Assembly: GCF_900110495.1 (NCBI RefSeq)
Contig: NZ_FODX01000001.1
Coordinates: forward strand, 62,001-126,000
From: Nitrosovibrio sp. Nv6
GTDB taxonomy: Bacteria; Pseudomonadota; Gammaproteobacteria; Burkholderiales; Nitrosomonadaceae
Reading direction: 5' to 3'
DNA: 64,000 bases
Shown: piece by piece, positions 8,222 through 16,994 of the stretch
Layout: every line of letters begins with the position of its first letter
How positions within the stretch are numbered: position 1 is the stretch's first letter
Notes under the pieces: model-generated
Told to the model about the DNA's origin: nothing
Databases searched by the model: none
What the model saw: the letters and a program-made list of their open reading frames with translations, nothing else
Position numbers and translations under genes: made by a program

Positions 8222-9601
8222 ATGTCGGCAAATTTGGTCGCACTCGCATATCTTATCGCATCGGTTTTCTTCATTCTGGCGCTAAAAGGCTTAAGCTCGC
8301 CGGTAGCTGCTCGTCGCGGTAATTTGTTCGGCATGGTGGGGATGGCAATTGCCGTCGTCACGACGCTTACCGTTACCAAGAACTGGGCGCTGATAGTCGG
8401 GTGTATCGCGCTGGGAGGCGCAATAGGCGCTGTTGTCGCGCGGCGTGTGCAAATGACGGCGATGCCCGAGCTGGTTGCATTCATGCACTCGCTGGTGGGT
8501 CTGGCGGCGGTCTTTATCGCAATCGCTGCCGTCAATAACCCCGCTTCATTCGGCCTGCCTGTACAGCTGGCGATGGGCAGCAAACTGGAGCTGTTCCTCG
8601 GTACGTTCATCGGCGCCATGACCTGGTCGGGCTCCGTGATCGCGTTCCTGAAGTTGTCCGGCCGCATGAGCGGCGCGCCCATTACCTTTGGCGGGCAGCA
8701 TATGGTCAATCTTGTTCTGGCGATCGTGATGGTGGGATTCGGCCTCTGGTTCTTCTTCAGCGAGACCACCAACTGGACGGCTTTTGCCACAATGACCGCG
8801 ATTGCCTTCGTTTTGGGTTTTCTCATTATCATCCCGATCGGCGGCGCGGACATGCCCGTGGTCATTTCCATGCTCAACTCATATTCCGGGTGGGCGGCGG
8901 CGGGAATAGGATTTTCGCTCGGCAATCCCATGCTCATCATCGCCGGTTCGCTCGTGGGCAGCTCCGGGGCCATTCTCTCTTACATCATGTGCAAGGCCAT
9001 GAATCGTCCGTTTCTTTCGGTCATACTCGGCGGCTTCGGGGGTGAGACGGGAACCGCGGCGGCAAGCGACGGGACGCAGAAAACTTATCGCAGCGGCAGT
9101 GCAGAGGATGCATCATTCATGATGGGTAATGCCGACAGCGTGATCATCGTGCCAGGTTATGGCCTGGCGGTGGCGCGGGCGCAGCATTCGGTCAAGGAAC
9201 TGGCGGAAAAACTTCACGAAAAAGGCGTGAACGTGCGTTTTGCCATTCATCCGGTAGCGGGCCGCATGCCGGGACACATGAACGTATTGCTGGCGGAAGC
9301 AGAGATACCCTACGAGCAAGTGCTGGAGATGGATGAGATCAACAGCGATTTCTCCAATACCGATGTGGTGTTGGTGCTGGGCGCCAACGATGTGGTGAAC
9401 CCAGCGGCCAATGTTCCGGGCAGCCCGATATATGGCATGCCCATTCTGGACGCCCACAAGGCGCGTACGGTGATGGTGGTCAAACGCAGCATGGCGGCCG
9501 GGTATGCCGGCCTCGACAATGATCTGTTCTACATGGACAAGACCATGATGGTATTTGGCGACGCCAAGAAGGTTGTAGAAGACATGGTCAAGGCCTTATA
9601 A
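8222..9601 (+). CDS. pntB: NAD(P) transhydrogenase subunit beta (PntB)
   Basis: Carries the rest of membrane domain II and the NADP(H)-binding domain III. The 459-residue protein has eight or so hydrophobic helices up to about residue 260, then GGFGGETGTAAASDG and the domain III motifs VIIVPGYGLAVARAQH, VRFAIHPVAGRMPGHMNVLLAEA, LVLGANDVVNPAA and MVVKRSMAAGYAGLDN. It completes the PntAA-PntAB-PntB complex in the inner membrane. Together with the Nfn-like gene upstream, this locus gives two routes for exchanging reducing equivalents between NADH and NADPH. Confidence 0.96.
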   Translation: MSANLVALAYLIASVFFILALKGLSSPVAARRGNLFGMVGMAIAVVTTLTVTKNWALIVGCIALGGAIGAVVARRVQMTAMPELVAFMHSLVGLAAVFIAIAAVNNPASFGLPVQLAMGSKLELFLGTFIGAMTWSGSVIAFLKLSGRMSGAPITFGGQHMVNLVLAIVMVGFGLWFFFSETTNWTAFATMTAIAFVLGFLIIIPIGGADMPVVISMLNSYSGWAAAGIGFSLGNPMLIIAGSLVGSSGAILSYIMCKAMNRPFLSVILGGFGGETGTAAASDGTQKTYRSGSAEDASFMMGNADSVIIVPGYGLAVARAQHSVKELAEKLHEKGVNVRFAIHPVAGRMPGHMNVLLAEAEIPYEQVLEMDEINSDFSNTDVVLVLGANDVVNPAANVPGSPIYGMPILDAHKARTVMVVKRSMAAGYAGLDNDLFYMDKTMMVFGDAKKVVEDMVKAL

Positions 9602-10244
9602 CCCATTTCGCATAAGAAACGGCTAGCTACCGCGTTCAGCCCACAAACAGCCTGCGAGATTCATACAAAAAATAAACGTGAAGGCTTAAAAAGCCAAAAG
9701 TTTCGCGGCTAATGTACTGGCGCTCCGGCTTGATCTGATAGAGGAGCGTATCGGCCCAACCTGCGGGGAAAAGCAGTACCGGCATAGCCACGCAACATAA
9801 ACTGACCCATCGCAAACAAACTGCGGGGAGTCAACAAAATCATGGTGGCGGATGTGCCAGGTTCGTCCACCCGCTATGCTGCGTGACCGGTCCTTGTTCA
9901 TATTCGCCGGAAATGTTCTCATGCCGGTGGAGAATTGCAATCGATCGGTCAATGCCATGCCAGGTCTTTCAGTCATTTCCCTACTAACCTGGCAGCCCGC
10001 CCCGTTTCCGTAATCGCTGGAATACATCTAAGCAGCGGCTCAACCTGCCTCGTTCTTATCCTCCTTCGATAAAAGGGAGTAAAAGTAGTGGTATTCTAAA
10101 TGGCCGGGTGACAGTTTGTCTGTTTTCAGAAAAACTCAGCGATTACTGCCGAAGTCTCTTTCCAGCCGCTTGTACATGGATGATTATGCTGGAGCATACC
10201 GTTACAAAAATCCGAAGCATCAACAGGAATAACAGGAGACGCGC
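9602..10244. other. 643-base intergenic region, no gene recognised
   Basis: Reading frames here (the longest 113 codons, on the minus strand) show no domain, no good ribosome binding site and low-complexity Ser/Arg endings. A short GGCTT/AAGCC hairpin sits near 9683-9695 but lacks a proper T-tract. AT-rich sequence near 10060-10100 could hold the promoter of the following hydrolase. The stretch may be the residue of a decayed gene, but nothing in it could be matched to a family. Confidence 0.5.
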
Positions 10245-11000
10245 GTGGTGAGCGCGATCAAGGGCTTTTCCGAGGAGACGTTTACGGCAGACGACCGTAC
10301 GTTTACACTCTTCAGGAAAGGAGAAGGACCTGGAGTTATTCTCCTGCACGAGTTGCCGGGCCTCACTCAGGAAACTGTCGAATTTGCAGAATGGATTGCC
10401 GATCGCGGTTTTCACGTTGTCATGCCGCTCCTGTTCGGCAGGCCGCTTCAGAATCCCATGCTCGGCCTCCTGAAGGCGCCATTCTTCTGCATTCGAAAGG
10501 AATTCAACAATCTTGCGGCGGGTAAGTCCAGCGCCATTACAGTGCCACTGCGGAAATTATGCCGAAAAGTGCATGCGGAACGTGGCGGGCGGGGTATAGG
10601 CGCCATAGGCATGTGTTATACCGGCGGCTTTGTTTTTGCGATGATGCTGGAAGCATCGCTTCTTGCGCCCGTGGCCGCGCAGCCCAGTCTTCCGTTATTT
10701 CAACCCGGTGCACTCGATGTGGAGCCGGAGATATTGGCATTCGCTTCCAGTCGCGAAGACACGATGTCGTTACTCGGACTCCGCTTCGAGGACGATGGTC
10801 GTTGTGCTGCGGCGCGCTTCGAGCGGCTGGAAAAATCGCTCCAGAACGCGGCGGGATCAGCGAGGCCGCGTTTTCGCTCCATAACCGTGCCTGGAAAAGC
10901 GCATTCAACCCTTACGCTCGATTATCAGACCGCTCTCGACCAGGGAATCGATACACGAGAACTGGTGCTCCAGCACTTGCGCGCGCAGTTGCTCGATTGA
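10245..11000 (+). CDS. Dienelactone hydrolase family protein
   Basis: Predicted cytosolic alpha/beta hydrolase of 251 residues. ILLHELPGLTQETVEFAEWIADRGFHVVMP is the usual oxyanion-side strand and helix, GMCYTGGF supplies the Cys nucleophile in the GxCxGG elbow typical of dienelactone hydrolases, and KAHSTLTLDY probably supplies the catalytic His. The natural substrate cannot be told. The GTG at 10245 is chosen because AGGAG at 10234-10238 lies 6 bases upstream; the GTG at 10248 is a possible alternative. The stop codon lies inside the target-site duplication of the mobile element that follows, so the insertion left the reading frame unchanged. Confidence 0.85.
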   Translation: MVSAIKGFSEETFTADDRTFTLFRKGEGPGVILLHELPGLTQETVEFAEWIADRGFHVVMPLLFGRPLQNPMLGLLKAPFFCIRKEFNNLAAGKSSAITVPLRKLCRKVHAERGGRGIGAIGMCYTGGFVFAMMLEASLLAPVAAQPSLPLFQPGALDVEPEILAFASSREDTMSLLGLRFEDDGRCAAARFERLEKSLQNAAGSARPRFRSITVPGKAHSTLTLDYQTALDQGIDTRELVLQHLRAQLLD

Positions 11001-11001
11001 A

Positions 11002-11377
11002 CCTAAATCCGGCAGTTGACCGCTCATTTTTCAATTTAGCATTTTGATTGACAAAGACTTTTTGTATCACTTGAGCTTCACCTTTTTGGTGAGTTCGCTA
11101 CGGGGCGGATTGAACGATTTTTGCGGCACATGGTTGCGTTGCAACTCCTTGGAATGGAGCGCCCCGCAGCGTCGCACGAGGGACCCCGCAAAGCGGGGAT
11201 CGGCAGCGTAGGGGATGCCGCGACCGCGTTTCATGGCGCCCGCATCCCGCTCCGGGGTCGCACCTTCCTGCGGAAGGCACTGCTTCGCCCTGCGCGGTCG
11301 CACCATTCCGCGTCGTTGCGCCTTGCCCTTCACCCCAAAAACCGAACACTCCACCCCGTTCAACTACCGGATTTAGG
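11002..11377. mobile_element. MITE-like non-autonomous element (376 bp)
   Basis: The ends are inverted repeats CCTAAATCCGGCAGTTG (11002-11018) and CAACTACCGGATTTAGG (11361-11377), 16 of 17 positions matching. They are flanked on both sides by the direct repeat TTGAA (10997-11001 and 11378-11382), as expected for a 5-bp target-site duplication. The interior is GC-rich and structured (for example a CCCCGC/GCGGGG hairpin at 11184-11198) and holds no transposase. A 98-codon minus-strand frame inside has no recognisable domain. The element is therefore probably mobilised in trans by an IS elsewhere in the genome; the IS family is not assigned here. Confidence 0.8.
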
Positions 11378-11469
11378 TTGAAGCGGAACGGGTGTCCCGA
11401 TGACAGAGTGAAAGGCGCAGGCGGAATGCTAATTTTTCAGCGATTTTTCCATCGGGTTGTTATACTCAA

Positions 11470-11550
11470 GGGTGAATGTTGGCAAAAAGACGGAGCTACC
11501 CGTGGAGGCAATCGCGCGTGAACAGCAGGCTCCTGGTCGAAAATTCACCC
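11470..11550 (+). promoter_or_regulatory. Possible structured leader upstream of alanine dehydrogenase
   Basis: GGGTGAAT (11470-11477) can pair perfectly with ATTCACCC (11543-11550), closing an 81-base domain. Inside it GGAGC (11492-11496) can pair with GCTCC (11529-11533). The domain lies 92 bases before the ald start, where a cis-regulatory RNA would sit. No known riboswitch class was recognised, and the pairing has not been tested by covariation. Confidence 0.35.
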
Positions 11551-11642
11551 CTGATTGAAGCGTGTGAGAGTATCCACGGAACTTGGTAATTCGCGTCATT
11601 TTTGCGACAAGATAACGCTACTCGTCAATAATCAGGAATAAT

Positions 11643-12764
11643 ATGCTGGTTGGATTACCCAGAGAAACAAAGGATCACGAAGACCGGGTCGGCATGACGC
11701 CCAGTACAGTCAAAGCCTTGACACGGCGTGGACATCAGGTACTCGTGCAGAGCGGCGCCGGGGAGGGCAGCTTCCTTTCAGATGCGGAATATCGATCAGC
11801 CGGAGCAGTAATTGTCCCACAGGCTGAAGACGCGTGGGCAGCTCAAATGGTGGTTAAAGTCAAAGAACCCACTCCCGCCGAATACCGTTACCTGCGCGAG
11901 GACATGATTCTTTTCACTTATCTTCACCTGGCGTCGGACATGTCTCTAACCAACGCTCTGCTGAAAAGCGGTGTTACAGCCATTGCGTACGAAACGGTCC
12001 AGACCGAAGATGGAAAATTACCCCTGTTAACGCCCATGAGCGAGGTGGCAGGCCGCATGGCTACTCAAATCGGTGCGACCTATCTGCAAAAAACGCACGG
12101 CGGCCGAGGTGTATTGATGGGCGGTGTTCCCGGCGTCCCATTCGCTAATGTCGCAATCCTTGGAGGCGGTATCGTCGGCACTAATGCCGCTCGTGTCGCG
12201 GTCGGATGCGGCGCCCAGGTTACTGTCCTGGATGTGAGTCATGACCGCCTGAAATACCTGGATGACATTTATCGGGGGCAATTACAGACGCGCTTCAGCG
12301 ATGAATACAACATCGAAGAGATAATCTACAATGCCGATCTGGTAATCGGTGCGGTATTGATTCCCGGTGGACGGGCCCCCTGGCTGGTTACAGCCGGGAT
12401 GTTGCCCAATATGCGAAAGGGTTCTGTAATCGTCGATGTTGCGGTGGACCAGGGCGGATGCGTGGAAACAACGCGGCCTACCACTCACAGCAACCCAACT
12501 TACGAACTGGATGGCGTGGTGCACTATTGTGTCGCCAACATGCCGAGTGCAGTTCCACGCACCAGTACCTTCGCACTTAACATCCAGACGGCCGTTTATA
12601 CTTTGCAGTTGGCGGACGAAGGACTGGATGCCTTGCGAAAAAATCAGGCATTACAAAATGGTCTCAACACGCATCGCGGATCGGTGACCTATCCCGCTAT
12701 CGCAGAGGAATTCGGTATGGAATATATTGATCCGATGCAGGCATTAGCGCACGCTATCAACTAA
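11643..12764 (+). CDS. ald: Alanine dehydrogenase
   Basis: NAD-dependent, reversible deamination of L-alanine to pyruvate and ammonium; cytosolic hexamer in characterised homologues. The 373-residue protein has the family start [20 protein letters not shown], the substrate-binding Lys in [12 protein letters not shown], the catalytic His in [10 protein letters not shown], and the NAD fold [28 protein letters not shown]. Full length with all motifs present. It is homologous to the PntAA domain 5 kb upstream but is clearly the separate enzyme. AGGAATA precedes the ATG closely. The PEP-CTERM gene starts 22 bases downstream and may be cotranscribed. Confidence 0.95.
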   Translation: MLVGLPRETKDHEDRVGMTPSTVKALTRRGHQVLVQSGAGEGSFLSDAEYRSAGAVIVPQAEDAWAAQMVVKVKEPTPAEYRYLREDMILFTYLHLASDMSLTNALLKSGVTAIAYETVQTEDGKLPLLTPMSEVAGRMATQIGATYLQKTHGGRGVLMGGVPGVPFANVAILGGGIVGTNAARVAVGCGAQVTVLDVSHDRLKYLDDIYRGQLQTRFSDEYNIEEIIYNADLVIGAVLIPGGRAPWLVTAGMLPNMRKGSVIVDVAVDQGGCVETTRPTTHSNPTYELDGVVHYCVANMPSAVPRTSTFALNIQTAVYTLQLADEGLDALRKNQALQNGLNTHRGSVTYPAIAEEFGMEYIDPMQALAHAIN

Positions 12765-12786
12765 TCGATAATCAGGAGTCCGGAGA

Positions 12787-13716
12787 ATGAAATTTACCTA
12801 TTCCACGTTTTCACGAGCATTGCTCGCCTCTTTGCTTACCCCGTTGCTCGCCGCGAGCCAGTCCGCTTTAGCCAATATTGATATCGTCTTTGATTACCGG
12901 TATGACAGTTCGAATTTTTTCAGCGGCGCAAACAGTTCCCGCCAGACCCTGTTGAATACGGCCGCCTCAGTATTCGAAACCCGTTTCCAGGACGACCTGA
13001 CTGCAATCTCGTCATCTGGTTCGAACGGGTTTCACGCACGTCTTTATCAGCCGGACAACGGTAAGATCATCAACATTCCGAACTATAGTGTGGCCGCTGA
13101 TCAGGTTGTGGTTTTTGTCGGGGCCTACAGTATTCCTGGCAGCTTGGCAGTGGGTGGTCCAGGCGGCTTTTCCAGCGGTGGCTCCGCCGATTTCCTCGCC
13201 AATGCTTCCAGTAGAGGTCAGGCCGGAGCACTTTTACCCGAGCAGACGGATTTTGGTCCCTGGGGTGGCAGGATCTCTTTTAATAGTGCGTCCAACTGGT
13301 ATTTTGACTCCGATGTCACGACGGATGAATCTTTCTCCGGTCAGTATGATTTTTATTCGGTAGCTGTACACGAACTGGCTCATGTTCTGGGTTTCGCCAG
13401 CGCTCAATCATTTACTAATCTAAGTTCCGGCGGCGTCTTTACCGGCTCTGCCGTTAATGACCTGCTTGGCTCGAATCCTTCCCTTGCCAGCGACGGACAC
13501 TGGGCATCAGGGCTCAGCTATGAGGGACAGGCAGCAGCGATGACCCCAGGTATTTCCGTTAACCAGCGCAAGCATTTTACGGAACTTGATTTTGCTGCCA
13601 TGAAAGATATGGGGTGGGAAGTTTCTCCAATACCGGAGACGGAAATCTGGGCCATGATGCTTGCAGGATTGGGACTGCTGGGCTGGCGCTTTCGCGCTTC
13701 CCAACGCAGAGGCTGA
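12787..13716 (+). CDS. PEP-CTERM-sorted secreted metalloprotease-like protein
   Basis: A 309-residue exported protein. The N-terminal signal peptide (to about residue 30, ending SQSALA) is followed by a zincin-type zinc motif HELAHVLGF with H195, E196 and H199. The usual third ligand His is not at the classical position, where the sequence reads ASA. The C-terminus carries the sorting signal PIPETEIWAMMLAGLGLLGW followed by Arg-rich residues, the tripartite PEP-CTERM pattern processed by exosortase. It belongs with the NF038122-like group of PEP-CTERM metalloproteases as far as can be judged by eye. Its substrate is unknown. AGGAG sits 8 bases before the start. Confidence 0.85.
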   Translation: MKFTYSTFSRALLASLLTPLLAASQSALANIDIVFDYRYDSSNFFSGANSSRQTLLNTAASVFETRFQDDLTAISSSGSNGFHARLYQPDNGKIINIPNYSVAADQVVVFVGAYSIPGSLAVGGPGGFSSGGSADFLANASSRGQAGALLPEQTDFGPWGGRISFNSASNWYFDSDVTTDESFSGQYDFYSVAVHELAHVLGFASAQSFTNLSSGGVFTGSAVNDLLGSNPSLASDGHWASGLSYEGQAAAMTPGISVNQRKHFTELDFAAMKDMGWEVSPIPETEIWAMMLAGLGLLGWRFRASQRRG

Positions 13717-13903
13717 GTATCTGGAATGGGGTATACCAATTATTTTATAACTGATCTGCTGATTATCAAAGTACCGTAAAACGCATCTTCCGAGACCGTA
13801 ATTGCATTCTCGTCAAATCAGGGCACTGCACGATCGGCGATAAACCCGTCAGGTCTTGTGCCGTGGTCTGCCCTCTGTACGCGGCAAACATGCGGCAAAA
13901 CAC

Positions 13904-15607
13904 ATGCCTCACAGTTTTACCCTGATTACCACCATTGCAGTCAGCTTCGGTCTTGCCCTGCTGATGGGGCTCATCGCCCACCGGCTGAAATTGCCGGTAT
14001 TGCTTGGCTATCTGGTTGCGGGAGTGATTCTTGGTTCCAATACGCCGGGCTTCGTAGCCGACATTGAATTGTCGGGCCAGTTGGCGGAAATCGGGGTTAT
14101 CCTGCTGATGTTCGGAGTCGGATTGCACTTCTCGCTAAAAGATCTACTGGCTGTCAGACGGATTGCTTTGCCTGGCGCGATTGTGCAGATCGGCGTAGCT
14201 ACCACTTTCGGCGCCATTGTCGCTGTTTCATGGGGATGGACTCTGGCTGTGGGTATTGTATTCGGTGTGGCGCTTTCCACAGCGAGCACAGTCGTGTTGC
14301 TGCGGGCGCTGGAGCAGCGCGGCCTGCTCAAGTCCGTCAATGGATCAATCGCTGTCGGCTGGCTTATCGTCGAGGACCTGGCGATGGTTCTGGTTCTTGT
14401 TCTGTTGCCTCCGCTCGCAGGCTGGCTGGGTACCAATCCGGATGGTTCTGCAGGGGAAGCCAGTTCCGATTTACTGACAACGTTACTGCTCACCTTCGGC
14501 AAGGTATCGCTTTTCATCGCTCTAATGCTTGTTGTCGGAAAACGCGTATTTCCCTGGCTGCTGTGGCACGTCGCCAGCACTAATTCGAATGAGCTCTTCA
14601 TCTTGAGCGTGATCGCGGTGGCCATAGGCATAGCCTATGGATCGGCAATGCTCTTTGGCGTTTCTTTCGCCCTCGGTGCTTTTTTTGCCGGCATGGTCAT
14701 GCGGGAGTCCGATTTGAGTCACCGGGCGGCGCAGGAATCCTTGCCTCTCAGAGACGCTTTTTCGGTACTGTTTTTTGTCTCCGTAGGCATGCTGTTCGAT
14801 CCGGATGTGCTGACAGAGCAACCGCTTCACGTTCTCGCTACGCTCGGAATCATTATCGTGGGCAAATCACTGGCAGCCTTTTTGCTGGTACTCGCTTTCC
14901 GCTATCCTTTGAACACGGCGCTGACCGTGTCCGCCAGTCTTGCGCAGATTGGCGAGTTCTCATTCATCCTGGCAGCGCTTGGCGTTTCGCTCGGACTGCT
15001 GCCGGTTGAGGCTCAAAGCCTTATACTGGCAGGGGCTTTTATCTCGATTACCCTCAACCCGCTGGTATTTCGGGTGATCGAGCCCGCGCAAGCCTGGATA
15101 CGTACCCGCTCCAGACTCGCCCGCATCCTGGAGCGCTCCGACGATCCGCTGGCGGAACTGCCGACGACGGTTACGTCAAGCTACGTCACAAGTCACGTGG
15201 TGATCGTGGGCTATGGCCGTGTCGGCGGGCATATTGGCGAAGCGCTAGCCGAGCAGGGGCTGCCACTCGTAGTGGCGGAGCAGAACCGGGAGATAGTGGA
15301 AGGATTACGCAAACGTGGAATTCATGCTGTAGCAGGCGACGCCGCCGAACCTGCCGTATTGATACAGGCGCATATCGCGCGAGCGGCTATCCTGGTGATT
15401 GCGGTTCCCGATACCCTACGGGCCCGGCGGATGATCGAAACCGCACGTATGCTTAATCCCCCCATTGAGATTATCGTGCGCACGCATAATGACGAAGAAG
15501 CGGCGTTGCTCCGGAGGGAAAGCGGGGGAGCGGTGTTTCTGGGCGAGCATGAGCTCGCTCTCAGCATGACGCGGCATGTACTGACGAAAATCACGGCCAG
15601 CAAATGA
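13904..15607 (+). CDS. ybaL: Monovalent cation:proton antiporter, YbaL/KefB type
   Basis: Inner-membrane CPA2-family antiporter of 567 residues with about twelve hydrophobic helices followed by a cytosolic RCK/TrkA-N domain (HVVIVGYGRVGGHIGEALAEQG, about residues 430-550). The N-terminus MPHSFTLITTIAVSFGLALLMGLIAHRL and the segment LAEIGVILLMFGVGLHFSLKDL match the E. coli YbaL pattern closely. The frame is open back to a TTG at 13856, but the ATG at 13904 is chosen because YbaL proteins begin at this point. Likely role: K+ or Na+ efflux coupled to proton entry; the transported ion cannot be read from the sequence. Confidence 0.88.
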   Translation: MPHSFTLITTIAVSFGLALLMGLIAHRLKLPVLLGYLVAGVILGSNTPGFVADIELSGQLAEIGVILLMFGVGLHFSLKDLLAVRRIALPGAIVQIGVATTFGAIVAVSWGWTLAVGIVFGVALSTASTVVLLRALEQRGLLKSVNGSIAVGWLIVEDLAMVLVLVLLPPLAGWLGTNPDGSAGEASSDLLTTLLLTFGKVSLFIALMLVVGKRVFPWLLWHVASTNSNELFILSVIAVAIGIAYGSAMLFGVSFALGAFFAGMVMRESDLSHRAAQESLPLRDAFSVLFFVSVGMLFDPDVLTEQPLHVLATLGIIIVGKSLAAFLLVLAFRYPLNTALTVSASLAQIGEFSFILAALGVSLGLLPVEAQSLILAGAFISITLNPLVFRVIEPAQAWIRTRSRLARILERSDDPLAELPTTVTSSYVTSHVVIVGYGRVGGHIGEALAEQGLPLVVAEQNREIVEGLRKRGIHAVAGDAAEPAVLIQAHIARAAILVIAVPDTLRARRMIETARMLNPPIEIIVRTHNDEEAALLRRESGGAVFLGEHELALSMTRHVLTKITASK

Positions 15608-15799
15608 AAAACAGCATGAGATATGCGGTAAAGTGATACCGAAGTGGAGATTGAGTGACGCAGGAAAGTCTTTGCGTGCGACGGCGCTGAACCAAGAATG
15701 GAGGGTCGACTGCCGATTCAGGTTGAACCAGCAGCTCGAAGTCATCTTGAACTTTCCATTCGGTCTGCGCGCCATAGATTGACATTAGGGGGAAATTGG

Positions 15800-16153
15800 A
15801 TGAGTGACAAAATTCTCATTTACCAGAAACCTGGGTGCAGTAAATGCAGGGCAACACTTGCTCTTCTCAGGAGTAGCGGCAAAGAGTTCGATGCTGTCAA
15901 TTACTACGAAGCGCCTTTGACGGTGGAACGATTACGCGAATTGATTGATAAGCTGGGCTTGCCGGTACGGGACGTGCTGCGCAGCGACGAACCGCTGGCA
16001 CACCACCTGGGACTTGCTGAGAGGCAGTTATCGGATGACGAATTGATACGGATCATGGTGGAAAACCCGGATTTGATTCAACGGCCGATCGTTGTGCGTG
16101 GTGATGAGGCGGTGTTGTGTCGCCCTCCGGAGAATGTGAAGAAATTTTTATAA
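15800..16153 (+). CDS. ArsC/Spx-family thioredoxin-fold protein
   Basis: A 117-residue cytosolic protein of the ArsC-like family. The N-terminus MSDKILIYQKPGCSKCRATL places two cysteines (C13, C16) in a CxxC arrangement at the site of the ArsC catalytic Cys, and LIQRPIVVRGDEAVLCRPPENV is the family's C-terminal region. The pair of cysteines suggests a thiol-disulfide or glutaredoxin-linked reductase; arsenate reduction is possible but no other ars gene is nearby. The frame extends upstream, but the ATG at 15800 follows AGGGGGAA at 15787-15794 and begins the conserved fold. Confidence 0.85.
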   Translation: MSDKILIYQKPGCSKCRATLALLRSSGKEFDAVNYYEAPLTVERLRELIDKLGLPVRDVLRSDEPLAHHLGLAERQLSDDELIRIMVENPDLIQRPIVVRGDEAVLCRPPENVKKFL

Positions 16154-16370
16154 TGCTTAGACCCGATAATGGAAAATGAGCGCAGCATCACGCCGTCTCT
16201 ATGCCCGCCTGGATATCACCTAATAGCATTTGCTCAGGCGATATGAATAATATGCTCCCGCACTATTTCAAATATTTGAAACAGTTACCCGCAAGTATTA
16301 AACTCTCACCGGGCTGCGGGCAACGAGCGGCGGGGAGTCGAAGCGATATGGAAATCAGATAAGAAAAGGA

Positions 16371-16757
16371 ATGACTGTGAATACGATAACGACCGCGATT
16401 TTAAGGTTAATTACTCCAATTGTTCTTGCTATCATGCTGGGCGCCTCCGCTACTGTTGCGCAGGCAGAATGCGCCGGATGTTTGTGTCCCGGGAATCCCT
16501 GCAAGTTGTGTTCATTGCCGCCCATGGAAAACATCCCGCCCACCCCAGACGAGCCTGCTACATGTCTTAAAATCAGGGAGAAAGTACCTGCCGTTTCCAA
16601 AAATACCGAGCCGAATGAGCATTATGCAAGTCTGAATAAGTCAATCACGGAATGCGTAAGAAATGGTGGTGATGTTGTGATGAACTCGCGCCGAAACAAG
16701 GAATTTCCTTCCAAGCATTATTGCAAGCCCTACATTGCTTCACCGGCAAGAAACTAG
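16371..16757 (+). CDS. Small secreted cysteine-rich protein, unknown function
   Basis: A 128-residue protein of no recognised family. A clear signal peptide (hydrophobic stretch LITPIVLAIMLGASATVAQA, cleavage likely before ECAGC) is followed by a dense cysteine cluster, CAGCLCPGNPCKLC. Two Pro-rich turns follow, then a region with three more cysteines. Eight cysteines in about 97 mature residues suggest disulfides in the periplasm, or metal binding. It stands alone, with about 220 bases free on either side. The start follows AGAAAAGGA. Confidence 0.65.
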   Translation: MTVNTITTAILRLITPIVLAIMLGASATVAQAECAGCLCPGNPCKLCSLPPMENIPPTPDEPATCLKIREKVPAVSKNTEPNEHYASLNKSITECVRNGGDVVMNSRRNKEFPSKHYCKPYIASPARN

Positions 16758-16994
16758 AATCAGGGGCAGGGGTTTAGGGGCAGGCGCGCTTCCACGAAAG
16801 GATCAGGTAAGCGGGTCAAATAAGCAGATCAAGTTTGTGCGGCGATATTTCCCGCGGCTCTCCAGCGGAGTTTTATTACTTTATTACCCCGGATTTCAAA
16901 ATTTTCCAAACATGATAGTCAACGTGAGTGTGAGGCCAGCGACGCGAATAGAATTAGAATTGCTCCCGTTTTGGAACATATCCGAAGGAAAGAA

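Noticed and set aside
8215..8973. 252-codon minus-strand frame
   Set aside because: Exact shadow of pntB; the plus-strand protein has all the family motifs.
9686..10027. 113-codon minus-strand frame downstream of pntB
   Set aside because: Biased composition and no recognisable fold; no start signal. Kept only as an unexplained intergenic region.
11067..11363. 98-codon minus-strand frame
   Set aside because: Lies wholly inside the 376-bp MITE-like element; Arg-rich and without any domain, most likely non-coding repeat DNA.
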